DNA from: Bacteroidales bacterium
GTDB taxonomy: Bacteria; Bacteroidota; Bacteroidia; Bacteroidales; UBA932
Direction of reading: 5' to 3'
Length of the DNA stretch: 63,180 bases
Assembly (NCBI GenBank): GCA_017400135.1
Contig: JAFPVJ010000008.1
Location: forward strand, 1-63,180
The first letter of the stretch is position 1. Each line of letters starts with the position of its first letter. The notes under the pieces were generated by a model. That model was not told the DNA's origin. It ran no database searches and worked only from the letters and a program-made list of their open reading frames with translations. Shown here piece after piece: positions 16,571 through 25,334 of the stretch. Position numbers and translations under genes: made by a program.

Positions 16571-17920
16571 CTATTTTATATTTTCGAGGAAACTGAAGAG
16601 GGCGTCGTAGAAGACGGTCCGGTAGGGTTCGAGCCGGTCGCGGCCGGCGGTTTCCAGGGTGTTGAAGCCCCAGCCGTGGCCGCCGCTGGGGAAGATGTGG
16701 AGTTCGGCTTTGACGCCTTGGCTTGTGAGGCGCTGGTAGTAGCGGAGGCTGTTTTCGGGGTTGACGCCGTCGTCGATGCTGTGGAAGAGGAGGGCCGGCG
16801 GGGTGTCTTTCGTGATGTGGCGGTCGGGGGCGTAGCGGAGGAGGGCGTTGGCGGGGGTTTGTTCGAGGGTCTGCTCAGGGGTGGTTGGTTTGGGGGTGTG
16901 GGTTGCTTCGGCTGCGGGGATTCCGGCGGGGGTGTGCGGGGTGATTCCTTTTTGTCCTAATTCTTCTGAAGCTTCGCGTATCTGGCTGGGGCTCAGGCCG
17001 GTGAGGCGGCGGAAGGAGCCGATGTGGATGAGGCCCGGGTCGGCCGAGATGACGGGGTAGAAGAGGATGGTGAAGTCGGGGCGCGTCGCGGCGTCGAGGT
17101 AGCGGGTGGAGGCCATCGCGGCGAGGTGCCCGCCCGCCGACATGCCCATGATGCCGATCTGGGAGATGCCCCATTCTTTTGCGTGGTGGCGGCAATAGCG
17201 GAATGCGTTCTGCACGTCTGTGAGGGGGATTTCGCCGTTGCCCGTGGGCATGCGGTAGCAGATGATGCCGACGGTGTAGCCGCGCGCGGTGAGGGCCTGG
17301 GCGGCGTAGGTGCCTTCGCTGCGGAACATGAGTTCGTTGTAGCCGCCGCCGGGGCAGATCAGGATCATTTGGCCGGTGGGGGTCGATTCTGCGGGCCCCG
17401 TTGACCCTGTTTTCGCGGGCCCCGATTCTGCGGGCTCCGTTATTTGGGGCGACCCCTTTTTCGCGGGCCCCGTTTGACGCGGAAAATAAATGACGATCCG
17501 GGCGCTGTCGCCGACGGCGTTGAGGCTCCCGTCCCGCGGCCAATAGAACTCGGTGGTGTCCGTCCGGTTCGCTTCCCCCGGCCCCAAGGTGACCTGCACG
17601 GGTCGGTCGGTCATTCTTTTATCCTTCGCTCCGGATCCCAAGTTGATTTGTGTGGGCTCTGCGATTCCCCGATCGACATGCTGGCCCTCGGGGTACAGGT
17701 GCACGACCAGGTCCGGGGTGAAACCGGCGGGATACTCCGTCACGATCGCGGGGGGCTGTTTGTGAACGGCAAGGTTCTTGGCATGAGTACCAGGGTAAGC
17801 GACGGCTTGGCGGGCTGACCCGCAGCCGTAGAATAGCAATGATCCTAGAATCCATACAAGACACAAAGCCAGGGGCCCTTTGGGGCTCCTCAAGAGCTTT
17901 GGAACGAAGTAGCCATTCAT
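16571..17920 (-). CDS. Lipoprotein alpha/beta-hydrolase (carbohydrate esterase-like)
   Basis: A 449-residue exported esterase of the BD-FAE/acetyl-xylan-esterase-like type. The oxyanion motif is ILICPGGGYNELMF, the nucleophile is in GMSAGGHLA, and the acid and base are in DDGVNPENSL and GGHGWGF. The N-terminus has a signal with lipobox FYGC. I prefer the ATG at 17920 over one at 17941, because a near-consensus -7 box (TATCTTTA on the minus strand) overlaps the earlier ATG. Two low-complexity insertions are present (KKGSPQITEPAESGPAKTGS region and a Thr/Pro/Glu segment near the middle), the first encoded by four copies of a GCGGGCCCCGTT-like unit at 17390-17475. It is coupled to DUF5009. Confidence 0.83.
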   Translation of the reverse strand: MNGYFVPKLLRSPKGPLALCLVWILGSLLFYGCGSARQAVAYPGTHAKNLAVHKQPPAIVTEYPAGFTPDLVVHLYPEGQHVDRGIAEPTQINLGSGAKDKRMTDRPVQVTLGPGEANRTDTTEFYWPRDGSLNAVGDSARIVIYFPRQTGPAKKGSPQITEPAESGPAKTGSTGPAESTPTGQMILICPGGGYNELMFRSEGTYAAQALTARGYTVGIICYRMPTGNGEIPLTDVQNAFRYCRHHAKEWGISQIGIMGMSAGGHLAAMASTRYLDAATRPDFTILFYPVISADPGLIHIGSFRRLTGLSPSQIREASEELGQKGITPHTPAGIPAAEATHTPKPTTPEQTLEQTPANALLRYAPDRHITKDTPPALLFHSIDDGVNPENSLRYYQRLTSQGVKAELHIFPSGGHGWGFNTLETAGRDRLEPYRTVFYDALFSFLENIK

Positions 17921-17950
17921 GTTTTTTGTAAAATTCCCCATAAAGATAGG

Positions 17951-18112
17951 AAAAAACCGCGACCCCGCATTTGAAACGAACGAAAAGAAGGGGAATCGTA
18001 CTCTTCGGTGACGTTATTGTTCTTGAACCGAACAAAATCGTGGGGATTTGTACCTTTCGGGAACATCGTTGTGTTTGAAACGAACGAAAATGGCGAATTT
18101 CGTTCGTTTCAA
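17951..18112 (+). repeat. Left array of 52-bp palindromic repeats flanking a RAYT gene
   Basis: Three degenerate copies of a 52-bp unit lie head to tail; the core TTGAAACGAACGAAAA recurs at 17971, 18023 and 18075, exactly 52 bases apart. The last copy holds a perfect hairpin with 15-bp arms (18075-18089 and 18098-18112) and an 8-base loop. The same 52-bp spacing is seen in the array on the other side of the RAYT gene. These are REP-type elements, probably the substrate of the transposase between them. Bases 18113-18327 hold no gene and nothing else I can name. Confidence 0.75.
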
Positions 18113-18327
18113 GGACGGCATCGTTCAGGGGGCGAGCAAAAACCTGGGAAAACGTTCGGTATGAATGTGGGCGGGAAGGAAAATGGGATTGGAGAGGAAG
18201 AATCTGGTAATTCGCGGGGAGAAGAAGAGTGATGAGGAGGGTAGTAGTGGGAAAAATGCTGAAAAATCGAGCAGATTGCGATGGTAAAAATAGGTCTGGA
18301 CGTGCGTAGAGGGCTGTTTTCGCGGAT

Positions 18328-18356
18328 TATCCGTGTTAATTTTTTTTACACGGATA
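18328..18356 (+). promoter_or_regulatory. Hairpin conserved upstream of both RAYT genes
   Basis: A 9-bp perfect inverted repeat (TATCCGTGT/ACACGGATA, 18328-18336 and 18348-18356) encloses an 11-base loop rich in T. Almost the same stem and loop occurs at 50478-50510 upstream of the second RAYT gene. The role could be a cis site recognised by the transposase or a transcription attenuator. Further downstream are two direct repeats TGTACGACCRGACA (18386-18399 and 18429-18442). Confidence 0.5.
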
Positions 18357-18473
18357 GCTTTTGCCATCTTTGGGCGGTTGAAAGATGTACGACCGGACAC
18401 CGACTTTTTGGGGTTTAAGGTTGGAAGTTGTACGACCAGACATTGAAAGCAGTTCGACTAAACTAAGTATACT

Positions 18474-19505
18474 ATGAGAAATCAGATGAATGAGGAGCAG
18501 AAGGCGGCAGAGAAGTCGTTCCGGGTGCGGCGGGAGGAATACCGTAAATACCCTCATGGTTATTATCATCTTTGCACGGATGGATGGCAGGGGGGACAGT
18601 TGTTTAATCGTTGCGAACAGTTTGTCTGGGGAATGGCGACGATGGCATTGGTGGCGTTGAAATTCAAGGTGCTCATCTATTCTTTCGAGCTAATGTCCAA
18701 TCACATACATATCATCCTGAGCGCCACTGGGGAGGTCTGTGTCGAGTTGTTTGATTTCATCGTGCGGCGAATCAGGAAGCGGCTGAGGGCAGATGGGGAT
18801 CCGCAGTTTCCGGATGATTATGGATTCAAGTTGGTGCCGATTGAGTCACCGGAGGCGTTGCTGCGGCAATTCTTGTATACGGCGAGGAATCCATACGAGC
18901 GTGGATATAGTGTGCCGGGTGGATATATGTGGGGGTCTGATTATCTGGTTTTCAATCAAATAGGACAGTCTGTCCAAGGGGATAGGGTGGATAGTCTGCC
19001 TGTAAAAAAGGTGTGGGAATTGATCGGATCACGAGAGAAACTGCCGGGTCGCTGGGAAGTGCATCCGGAGTTTGGTGTTTTGCCGCGGAATTTTGTAAGG
19101 TTTCGGAAAGTGGAGGAAATGTTCGGGTCGCCGAAGGAGTATGTGACCCGTCTGGTAAAAGACTATGAATCACTTGTCTACGCGGCTAAGGAATTGGGAG
19201 AGGACGGGTGTCTGACCGTTGAGGAGGAAAAGGAACTTGTTCGGAATGAGGTGACACGTCTTTTCCAGGGACGGGATGTTGGGGAGTTAAGTACGGAGGA
19301 AAAATACCGGATGGTGACTTCTTTATGTGTCGGCTTGCATTTGTCGGAGGAAGGCGTGGCAAAAGGCTTGGGTTTGCCGGAACGGGTGGTCCGTCAGGTA
19401 TTGACATCCAAGGATTTCGGTGTCCGCCGGTCCGGGAACGCTGGCGTGTTTGAAACGTACGAAAAGGCGGGAAATCGTACGGTCCGGGAACGCTGGCGTG
19501 TTTGA
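18474..19505 (+). mobile_element. RAYT (REP-associated tyrosine transposase, Y1_Tnp), apparently intact
   Basis: This 343-residue protein has the Y1-transposase HUH motif SNHIHIIL (residues about 76-83) and the catalytic tyrosine region RQFLYTARNPYERGY (about 130-145), followed by a WGSDYLVF segment equivalent to the WSS region of the family. RAYTs are single-copy, domesticated IS200/IS605 relatives that act on REP palindromes. Here it is flanked by 52-bp repeat arrays, the expected arrangement. The final residues (GNAGVFETYEKAGNRTVRER) are encoded by the first two repeats of the right array, so the original stop was probably replaced by repeat sequence. ATG 18474 is used; an in-frame ATG at 18486 is an alternative. 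Confidence 0.82.
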
Positions 19506-19590
19506 AACGTACGAAAAGGCCGGATTTCGTACGGTCCGGGAACGATGCGGTATTTGAAGGGGACGAAAGCGGGGGAAATCGTGCTTTTCG
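19431..19590 (+). repeat. Right array of 52-bp palindromic repeats overlapping the RAYT 3' end
   Basis: Three tandem 52-bp units (starting 19431, 19483 and 19535): the first two are nearly identical, the third degenerate. Each holds GGGAACGCTGGCGTG, TTTGAAACGTACGAAAAG and a closing ATCGTACG that can pair with the inner CGTACG. The RAYT reading frame stops inside the second unit. Confidence 0.75.
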
Positions 19591-19603
19591 GGCGGGACCC
19601 CGT

Positions 19604-19663
19604 GGGGGGCGAGATTGGGTTTGCCGGCCCCGGGGGGGACGAGATTGGGTTTGCCGGCCCGGG
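19604..19663 (+). repeat. 30-bp GC-rich tandem repeat
   Basis: Two copies of a 30-bp unit with the core GAGATTGGGTTTGCCGGCCC begin at 19611 and 19641. They lie just downstream of the lepA stop (minus strand) and next to the REP array. No function is evident; the G/C runs could form a stable structure at the end of the lepA transcript. Confidence 0.6.
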
Positions 19664-19676
19664 GGATGGGGTCCGG

Positions 19677-21464
19677 TCAGTCGAGCTTGAGGACGGCCAT
19701 GAAGGCGGATTGGGGGACTTGGACGGTGCCGATCTGGCGCATGCGCTTTTTGCCTTCCTTTTGTTTCTCTAACAATTTCCGTTTGCGGGTGATGTCGCCG
19801 CCGTAACATTTGGCGGTGACGTCCTTGCGGACTTGCTTGACGGTTTCGCGGGCGATGATCTTGGCGCCGATGGCGGCTTGGATGGGGATGTCGAACTGCT
19901 GCCTCGGAATCAGATCCTTCAACTTGACGCACATCTTCCTACCAAAATCGTAGGCGTTGTCTTCGTGGATCAGGGATGACAGGGCGTCGGCGGGCTCGCC
20001 GTTCAGCAAAATGTCCAGGCGGACCAGCCGGGCGGGACGGTATCCGGTGATGTGGTAATCGAAGGAAGCGTACCCGCGGGAGACGGTCTTCAAATTGTCA
20101 TAAAAGCCAAAAACGATCTCCGACAGCGGCATATCGTAATTGAGCTCCACGCGGTCGGCCGTGATGAAATGTTGGCCGACCAGGGTGCCGCGGCGGTCCA
20201 GGCAGAGCTTCATGATCGCACCGAAATAATCGGCCTTGGAGATGATCTGGGCGCGGATATAGGGCTCCTCGATGTGGTCGATCAGGGTCGGGGCGGGCAT
20301 GCCGGACGGGTTGTGGACATCCATCACTTCGCCCTGCGTCGTGTAGACTTTGTACGAAACGTTGGGCACCGTCGTGATGACATCCATATTGAATTCTCGG
20401 AACAAACGCTCCTGCACAATCTCCAGGTGCAACAGTCCCAGGAAGCCGCATCGGAAGCCCGATCCGAGGGCCAGCGAGGATTCCGGTTCGTAGACGAAGG
20501 AGGCGTCGTTGAGCTGGAATTTCTCCAGGACGGCGCGCAGTTCCTCGAACTTGGAGGCATCGACGGGATACATACCCGCGAAAACCATGGGCTTGACTTC
20601 CTCGAAACCCGCGATGGCGGACAGACACGACGGTGACGCGTGGGTAATGGTATCACCCACCTTGACCTCGGTCGCGCTCTTGATGCCGGAGATGATGTAG
20701 CCCACGTCGCCGCAGCCGATCTGCTCGCGCGGCTGGAGCCGCAACTTCAGCACGCCGACCTCGTCCGCCTCGTAATCCATCCCGGTGTTGAAGAACTTGA
20801 CTTTGTCGCCTTTTTTCAAATTTCCATTAAAAATCTTGAAGTAGGCGATCACGCCGCGGAAGGGGTTGAAGACGGAGTCGAATATCAAAGCCTGGAGGGG
20901 GGCGGAAGGGTCTCCGGACGGCGCCGGAATCTTCTCTACAATGGCGTCCAGGATGGGCGGTACACCTTCGCCCGTGCGTGCGGAAACCTTATATATTTCT
21001 TCCGGCGAGCAGCCGATCAGGTCGCAGATTTGGTCAGTCACCACGTCGATTTGCGCAGCTTCCATGTCGATCTTATTCAAAATCGGGATGATCTCCAGGT
21101 TGTGGTCGATGGCAAGGTAAAGATTGGAGATTGTCTGCGCCTGGATGCCCTGTGTCGCGTCCACCACGAGCAGCGCGCCTTCGCAGGAAGCGATGGACCG
21201 GGAGACCTCGTAGGAGAAGTCCACGTGCCCGGGAGTGTCGATCAGGTTGAGCAAATACTTCTCCCCATGATAAAGATACTCCATCTGGATCGCGTGGCTC
21301 TTGATCGTGATGCCTTTCTCGCGCTCCAGGTCCATGTCGTCGAGGACCTGATTCTCCATATCCCGCTCGCTCAGCGTGCTGGTCAGTTCGAGCAGGCGGT
21401 CCGCCAGCGTGCTCTTGCCGTGGTCGATGTGGGCGATGATACAGAAGTTGCGTATGTGTTTCAT
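19677..21464 (-). CDS. lepA: Elongation factor 4 (back-translocating GTPase LepA)
   Basis: A 595-residue translational GTPase of full family length. The G motifs are [14 protein letters not shown] (P-loop), [15 protein letters not shown] and NKIDME; the LepA-specific C-terminal part ends with [19 protein letters not shown]-like residues. It binds the ribosome and is thought to help under ionic stress and during 30S maturation. Start ATG at 21464; a TATATTTG box on the minus strand (21486-21493) lies just upstream, back to back with the transketolase promoter. Confidence 0.97.
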   Translation of the reverse strand: MKHIRNFCIIAHIDHGKSTLADRLLELTSTLSERDMENQVLDDMDLEREKGITIKSHAIQMEYLYHGEKYLLNLIDTPGHVDFSYEVSRSIASCEGALLVVDATQGIQAQTISNLYLAIDHNLEIIPILNKIDMEAAQIDVVTDQICDLIGCSPEEIYKVSARTGEGVPPILDAIVEKIPAPSGDPSAPLQALIFDSVFNPFRGVIAYFKIFNGNLKKGDKVKFFNTGMDYEADEVGVLKLRLQPREQIGCGDVGYIISGIKSATEVKVGDTITHASPSCLSAIAGFEEVKPMVFAGMYPVDASKFEELRAVLEKFQLNDASFVYEPESSLALGSGFRCGFLGLLHLEIVQERLFREFNMDVITTVPNVSYKVYTTQGEVMDVHNPSGMPAPTLIDHIEEPYIRAQIISKADYFGAIMKLCLDRRGTLVGQHFITADRVELNYDMPLSEIVFGFYDNLKTVSRGYASFDYHITGYRPARLVRLDILLNGEPADALSSLIHEDNAYDFGRKMCVKLKDLIPRQQFDIPIQAAIGAKIIARETVKQVRKDVTAKCYGGDITRKRKLLEKQKEGKKRMRQIGTVQVPQSAFMAVLKLD

Positions 21465-21485
21465 ATCGTTTTCCCTTCAACCCTG

Positions 21486-21515
21486 CAAATATAATCGTTT
21501 TTTTTCGTAGCTTTG
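21486..21515. promoter_or_regulatory. Back-to-back -7 boxes for lepA and transketolase
   Basis: TATATTTG on the minus strand (complement of 21486-21493) faces lepA, and TAGCTTTG on the plus strand (21508-21515) faces the transketolase genes. The -33 boxes are not clear on either side, so strength cannot be judged. Confidence 0.45.
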
Positions 21516-21544
21516 TATGATGCGAAAATTCAACTTTATTTAAT

Positions 21545-22390
21545 ATGGCAAACATCGAAAAATTGACTGAAATCGCTTCGCAGGTGCGCAGGGACATCGT
21601 CAGGATGGTGGGTGCCGCCGGTTCCGGACATCCGGGCGGATCGGTGGGCAGCACGGACATCATGACCGCCCTCTACTTCGAGGTGATGAAGCAGGATCCC
21701 AAGACGTGGACCCGCAGTGCGAAGGGCCAGGATGCGTTCATCCTTTCGGCCGGACATCTCGCTCCCGTATTATATTCCGTGCTCGCGCGCGCCGGTTATT
21801 TCCCCGTGGAGGAACTGGGCACGCTGCGCAAATTCGGTTCCCGCCTGCAGGGCCACCCGTCGATCGAGAAGGGCCTGCCGGGTGTATTCCAGCCTTCGGG
21901 TTCCCTGGGACAGGGGCTGAGCGCCGCGGCCGGATTCGCCCTGGGCAAGAAACTGGACGGCGAGGACACGCGCGCCTACGTGCTCTGCGGCGACGGCGAG
22001 AGCGAGGAGGGCCAGATCTGGGAGGCCGCGATGTGGGCGGTGCACCACAAGCTGGGCAACCTGGTCGCCATGACAGACTGGAACGGGCAGCAGATCGACG
22101 GCCCGACCACCTCGATCACCGCCATCGAGGCGCTGGACGCGAAGTGGACCGCCTTCGGCTGGAATGTCATCATTGCCGACGGCCACGACTTCAAATCCAT
22201 CCTGAGCGCCTTTGAGCAGGCGAAGACGAACGTGGCGACGGACCGCCCGACCATGATTCTCTTCAAGACGGAAATGGGCCACGGCATCGACTTCATGGCC
22301 GGTACGCACAAGTGGCACGGCAAGGCGCCGAAGCCGGAAGAGGTCGAGGCGGCGCTGCAGCAGCTGCCGGAAACATTGGGTGACTATTAA
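21545..22390 (+). CDS. Transketolase, N-terminal (thiamine-diphosphate) subunit
   Basis: A 281-residue half-enzyme: the ThDP-binding part with the transketolase start HPGGSVGSTDIMTALYF, the GDGESEEGQIWEAAMWA metal/ThDP motif and the MGHGIDFM region. Split transketolases, with the N- and C-terminal halves in adjacent genes, are usual in many Bacteroidetes and anaerobes; the two chains act together in the non-oxidative pentose phosphate pathway. The C-terminal half follows 12 nt later. No frame disruption joins the two; they are separate genes by design. Confidence 0.95.
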   Translation: MANIEKLTEIASQVRRDIVRMVGAAGSGHPGGSVGSTDIMTALYFEVMKQDPKTWTRSAKGQDAFILSAGHLAPVLYSVLARAGYFPVEELGTLRKFGSRLQGHPSIEKGLPGVFQPSGSLGQGLSAAAGFALGKKLDGEDTRAYVLCGDGESEEGQIWEAAMWAVHHKLGNLVAMTDWNGQQIDGPTTSITAIEALDAKWTAFGWNVIIADGHDFKSILSAFEQAKTNVATDRPTMILFKTEMGHGIDFMAGTHKWHGKAPKPEEVEAALQQLPETLGDY

Positions 22391-22402
22391 TACTTGCGCA
22401 TT

Positions 22403-23356
22403 ATGAAGAAATACATCGATACAGGCAAAATCGACACCCGCAGCGGTTTCGGCGCGGGTCTTCTCGAAGCCGGAAAGCAGGACGAAAGGGTGCTGGCGCT
22501 GACCGCGGACCTCAAGGGCTCGCTCAAGATGGACGCCTTCGCCAAGGAATTCCCTGAAAGGTTCATCCAGTGCGGCATCGCCGAAGCGAACATGGTCGGC
22601 GTGGCGGCGGGACTGGCGCTGACGGGCAAGATTCCGTTCTGCGGCAGCTTCGCGGAATTCGTCTCCGGACGCGTGTATGACCAGATCCGCCAGGAGGTGG
22701 GTTACGGGCACACGAATGTGAAGCTGGCGTCTTCCCACGCGGGTATCACGCTGGGCGAGGACGGTGCGACGCACCAGACGATGGAGGACATCGCGCTGAT
22801 GCGGGCGATCCCCGGGATGGTGGTGATCAACCCTTGCGACTTCAACCAGACGAAGAATGCGACGATCGCGGCGGCGAAGTATGTCGGCCCGGTCTACCTG
22901 CGTTTCGGACGTCCGTCGTGGCCGAATTTCACGGGCGCGGACGAGCCGTTCGAGATCGGCAAGGCGTATGTGATGAACGAGGGCACGGACGTGACGCTGA
23001 TCGCGACGGGCCACATGGTGTGGGAGTCGCTGCAGGCGGCCGAAGCGCTTGAGGCTGAGGGGATTAGCGCCGAGGTGATCAATGTGGCGACGATCAAGCC
23101 GCTGGATGAGGCGGCTATTCTGGCTTCGGCTGGGAAGACTCGTTGCGTCGTGGTGGCTGAGGAGCACAATGTCGCCGGCGGTCTCGGCGAGGCGGTGGCG
23201 GCTGTGCTGGCCGGCGCGTGTCCCGTTCCGATGGAGTTCATCAACGGACAGGACCGCTGGGGTCAGTCGGGCACGCCGAAGGAGCTGCTGGCAGCTTACG
23301 GGCTGGATGCGGCGCATATCGCTGCGGCGGCTCGGAAGGCTGTGGGCCGGAAATAG
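22403..23356 (+). CDS. Transketolase, C-terminal subunit
   Basis: A 317-residue partner of the preceding gene, holding the pyrimidine-binding domain (DLKGSLKMDAF, then QCGIAEANMVGVAAGLA with the catalytic Glu, and SSHAGITLGEDGATHQ) and the C-terminal domain (EEHNVAGGLGEAVA). The ATG at 22403 begins MKKYIDTGKIDTRSGFGAG; a TTG at 22394 is also in frame but unlikely. A strong terminator follows at 23374-23417. Confidence 0.95.
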   Translation: MKKYIDTGKIDTRSGFGAGLLEAGKQDERVLALTADLKGSLKMDAFAKEFPERFIQCGIAEANMVGVAAGLALTGKIPFCGSFAEFVSGRVYDQIRQEVGYGHTNVKLASSHAGITLGEDGATHQTMEDIALMRAIPGMVVINPCDFNQTKNATIAAAKYVGPVYLRFGRPSWPNFTGADEPFEIGKAYVMNEGTDVTLIATGHMVWESLQAAEALEAEGISAEVINVATIKPLDEAAILASAGKTRCVVVAEEHNVAGGLGEAVAAVLAGACPVPMEFINGQDRWGQSGTPKELLAAYGLDAAHIAAAARKAVGRK

Positions 23357-23373
23357 GCTGATTTTGATGGTTT

Positions 23374-23417
23374 GGCTGGCCGGAGGGATTTTGAAAGCCT
23401 TCCGGCCAGCCTTTTTT
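23374..23417 (+). terminator. Rho-independent terminator after transketolase
   Basis: A 14-bp stem (23374-23387 with 23398-23411, one G:T pair), a 10-base loop and six T. It separates the transketolase operon from the ECF sigma operon. Confidence 0.85.
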
Positions 23418-23458
23418 CTGCTAAACTTTTCGGCACGGGGTTTGTCTAATTTTACGTG

Positions 23459-23992
23459 ATGTCCGGAGAGGAGATAATGAGTTTGTATCGGGCGGGGGAC
23501 CGGGAACGGGCCTTCGGCGAGCTGGTGAAGTCGTTCAGCGAGCGGCTTTACTGGCACGTGCGCGGACTGGTGGGGAGCCACGAGGATACGGACGATCTGC
23601 TGCAGGACATTTTCGTGAAGATATGGAATGGGCTGGCGACTTTTCGCGGTGATTCCCAATTATTTACGTGGGTTTTCCGGATCGCAACCAATGAGGCGCT
23701 GAACTTCCTGCGGAAGCAGTCTTTGCGGGCTACGTTTGGATTGGAGGAGGCGGAGCGCGTGGTGGATAATGATTCGTATTTTGGTGGGAATGAGATGCAG
23801 CGGCTGCTGGCGGTGGCGATCTCGAAGCTGCCGCCGAAGCAGCGGGCGGTATTCAATCTGAGGTATTTCGACGAGATGCCGTACGAGCAGATGTCGGAGG
23901 TGCTGGGGACGAGCGTCGGGGCGCTGAAGGCGTCGTATCATTTCGCGTACGAGAAGGTGAAGGAGTACCTGCTGCAGCACGGGGTGGAGTGA
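23459..23992 (+). CDS. ECF RNA polymerase sigma factor (sigma-70 family)
   Basis: This 177-residue protein has region 2 (DTDDLLQDIFVKIWNGLATF and FTWVFRIATNEALNFLRKQ) and region 4 (SKLPPKQRAVFNLRYFDEMP, then EQMSEVLGTSVGALKASYHF). ECF sigma factors answer envelope or oxidative signals. It is followed by a small single-pass membrane protein that could be its anti-sigma factor and by an Spy/CpxP-like periplasmic protein, which suggests an envelope-stress module. I start at the ATG at 23459; a GTG lies 3 nt earlier and another ATG at 23477. Confidence 0.88.
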   Translation: MSGEEIMSLYRAGDRERAFGELVKSFSERLYWHVRGLVGSHEDTDDLLQDIFVKIWNGLATFRGDSQLFTWVFRIATNEALNFLRKQSLRATFGLEEAERVVDNDSYFGGNEMQRLLAVAISKLPPKQRAVFNLRYFDEMPYEQMSEVLGTSVGALKASYHFAYEKVKEYLLQHGVE

Positions 23993-24045
23993 TTTTTTGA
24001 TGGATTTTAAACCTGGCGGGCGGTGGCCTGTCTAAGAGAGTGCAA

Positions 24046-24450
24046 ATGGATAAGAAACGAGACATATTGGAGCGCGAAGAGTTGCGGCAGCGGCCGTACT
24101 CGGTGCCGGATGGATATTTTGACGCGTTGCAGACGCGGCTGAGTGTCATTCCCCAGCGGGAAGTGGCGTCCCGGACCTGGATGCGTCCGGTGTTCGCTTT
24201 CGCTACAGGTATCGCTGCGGTGCTTGTCGCGTGTGTCATCCTGTTCCACCCCTCCGGCGAATTACCGGATGCAATGACAGACATCGTGTCTTACGAGCAG
24301 ATGGCGTATGCGGATCTGATCCCGCGGACGGACCCTTATATCTATTATGGGGATGAGACGGAGCAGCCGGCCGATCCGACGGAGGAGGAGATGATGGACT
24401 ATTTGTTACAGAATCAGAATATATTGACCCTAAACGACTTACAAAAATGA
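24046..24450 (+). CDS. Small single-pass membrane protein, putative anti-sigma factor
   Basis: A 134-residue protein with a charged cytoplasmic N-terminus (MDKKRDILEREELRQRPYSV, including the PxGYF motif often seen in Bacteroidetes anti-sigma-like proteins), one membrane segment near residues 48-66 (PVFAFATGIAAVLVACVILF) and an acidic periplasmic tail. Its place between the ECF sigma factor and an Spy-like protein, with a 4-nt overlap to the latter, supports an anti-sigma or sensing role. There is no recognisable zinc anti-sigma motif, so the function is inferred. Confidence 0.6.
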   Translation: MDKKRDILEREELRQRPYSVPDGYFDALQTRLSVIPQREVASRTWMRPVFAFATGIAAVLVACVILFHPSGELPDAMTDIVSYEQMAYADLIPRTDPYIYYGDETEQPADPTEEEMMDYLLQNQNILTLNDLQK

Positions 24451-25103
24451 AACGAGTGATTGTGATGATCGCGGCCGTCATGGCTTTGTGCCTGTCCGCG
24501 AATGTGTTTGCCCAAGACCAGGACCAGCAGAGGCAGGACCGCGGTGAGCGGGGCGCCGGCTGGATGGAGAAAATGAAGGCCGCCCGCGTGGCGTTCCTGA
24601 CCAATGAGTTGGATCTTTCCACGAAGGAGGCCGAGGCTTTCTGGCCGGTGTACAACCAGGCCCAGGAGGAGAAGGATGCGGCTTACAAGGCGACCCGTGA
24701 GGCTTATCGCGCCCTGACGACCGCCATCAAGGAAGGGAAGTCCGACAAGGAGGTTTCCGCTTTGCTGAAGGCTTACCTGAAAGCGTCGAAGGTCCAGACT
24801 CAGCTGGACGAGGAGTATGCGCCTGAATTCCTGAAGGTGCTGCCGGCCACGAAGGTGGCGAAGCTGTACATCAGCGAGGAGAAGTTCCGCAAGATGCAGT
24901 TCCAGAACATGCAGGGCCCCGGCCGTGGCCAGGGTGGTCCCGGCGGTCCGGGTATGCGTGATGGCAACCGCGGCCAGTGGAACCGTGACGGCCAGGGCGG
25001 CAACCGCGAGGGCTTCCGTGGCCAGGGTGGCCGGGAGCGCGGCAACCGCGAGGGGAATTTCAACCCTTGGCCGAAGGAAGGCGGCGAGGGCACTGACCTT
25101 TAG
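24447..25103 (+). CDS. Spy/CpxP-like periplasmic protein with Gly/Arg/Asn-rich tail
   Basis: A 218-residue protein with a signal peptide (MKRVIVMIAAVMALCLSANV, then AQ) and an alpha-helical middle part (TNELDLSTKEAEAFWPVYNQ; LYISEEKFRKMQFQNM) like the LTXXQ fold of Spy and CpxP, periplasmic chaperones of envelope stress. From about residue 155 to the end runs a tail of GPGRGQGGPGGPGM- and NREGFRGQGGRE-type repeats. It is translationally coupled to the preceding gene (ATGA overlap). A likely target of the ECF sigma factor at the head of the operon. Confidence 0.7.
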   Translation: MKRVIVMIAAVMALCLSANVFAQDQDQQRQDRGERGAGWMEKMKAARVAFLTNELDLSTKEAEAFWPVYNQAQEEKDAAYKATREAYRALTTAIKEGKSDKEVSALLKAYLKASKVQTQLDEEYAPEFLKVLPATKVAKLYISEEKFRKMQFQNMQGPGRGQGGPGGPGMRDGNRGQWNRDGQGGNREGFRGQGGRERGNREGNFNPWPKEGGEGTDL

Positions 25104-25125
25104 TTTTTGAGCTTTTTTAACGAAG

Positions 25126-25161
25126 GAAGCCGGGGAATTGGATCCTCCGGCTTCTTTTTTT
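25126..25161 (+). terminator. Terminator between the sigma operon and tRNA-Pro
   Basis: An 8-bp stem (GAAGCCGG at 25126-25133 with CCGGCTTC at 25147-25154) followed by seven T. Because the tRNA gene ends about 7 nt away on the opposite strand, the same stem may also terminate it. Confidence 0.75.
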
Positions 25162-25167
25162 GTCCTG

Positions 25168-25240
25168 TCGGGAGTAAGTGACTCGAACACTCGACCCCCT
25201 GGTCCCAAACCAGGTGCGCTACCAACTGCGCCAACTCCCG
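25168..25240 (-). tRNA. tRNA-Pro (anticodon TGG)
   Basis: On the minus strand a full cloverleaf is present: acceptor CGGGAGT/ACTCCCG (7 bp), D-arm GCGC-AGTTGGTA-GCGC, anticodon stem CCTGG/CCAGG around loop TTTGGGA (anticodon TGG), variable GGGTC, and a T-arm with loop TTCGAGT. Discriminator A is at 25168. The CCA end is not encoded. C1-G72 is typical of bacterial tRNA-Pro. Confidence 0.95.
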
Positions 25241-25334
25241 CTTGCCTTTGTGCAGGACAGTCGCCTGTGCCCGCAAAAGGACTGCAAATGTACGGCCCTT
25301 TCGGAAAACCGCCAAATATTCGAAGGATTTTTTC

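Noticed and set aside
17951-19590. The regular 52-bp arrays as a CRISPR array
   Set aside because: There are no unique spacers between constant repeats; whole units repeat in tandem, and a RAYT transposase, not cas genes, is adjacent.
21545-23356. Transketolase broken by a frameshift
   Set aside because: The two halves are complete subunits with their own start codons and a 12-nt gap, the normal split form in many anaerobes.
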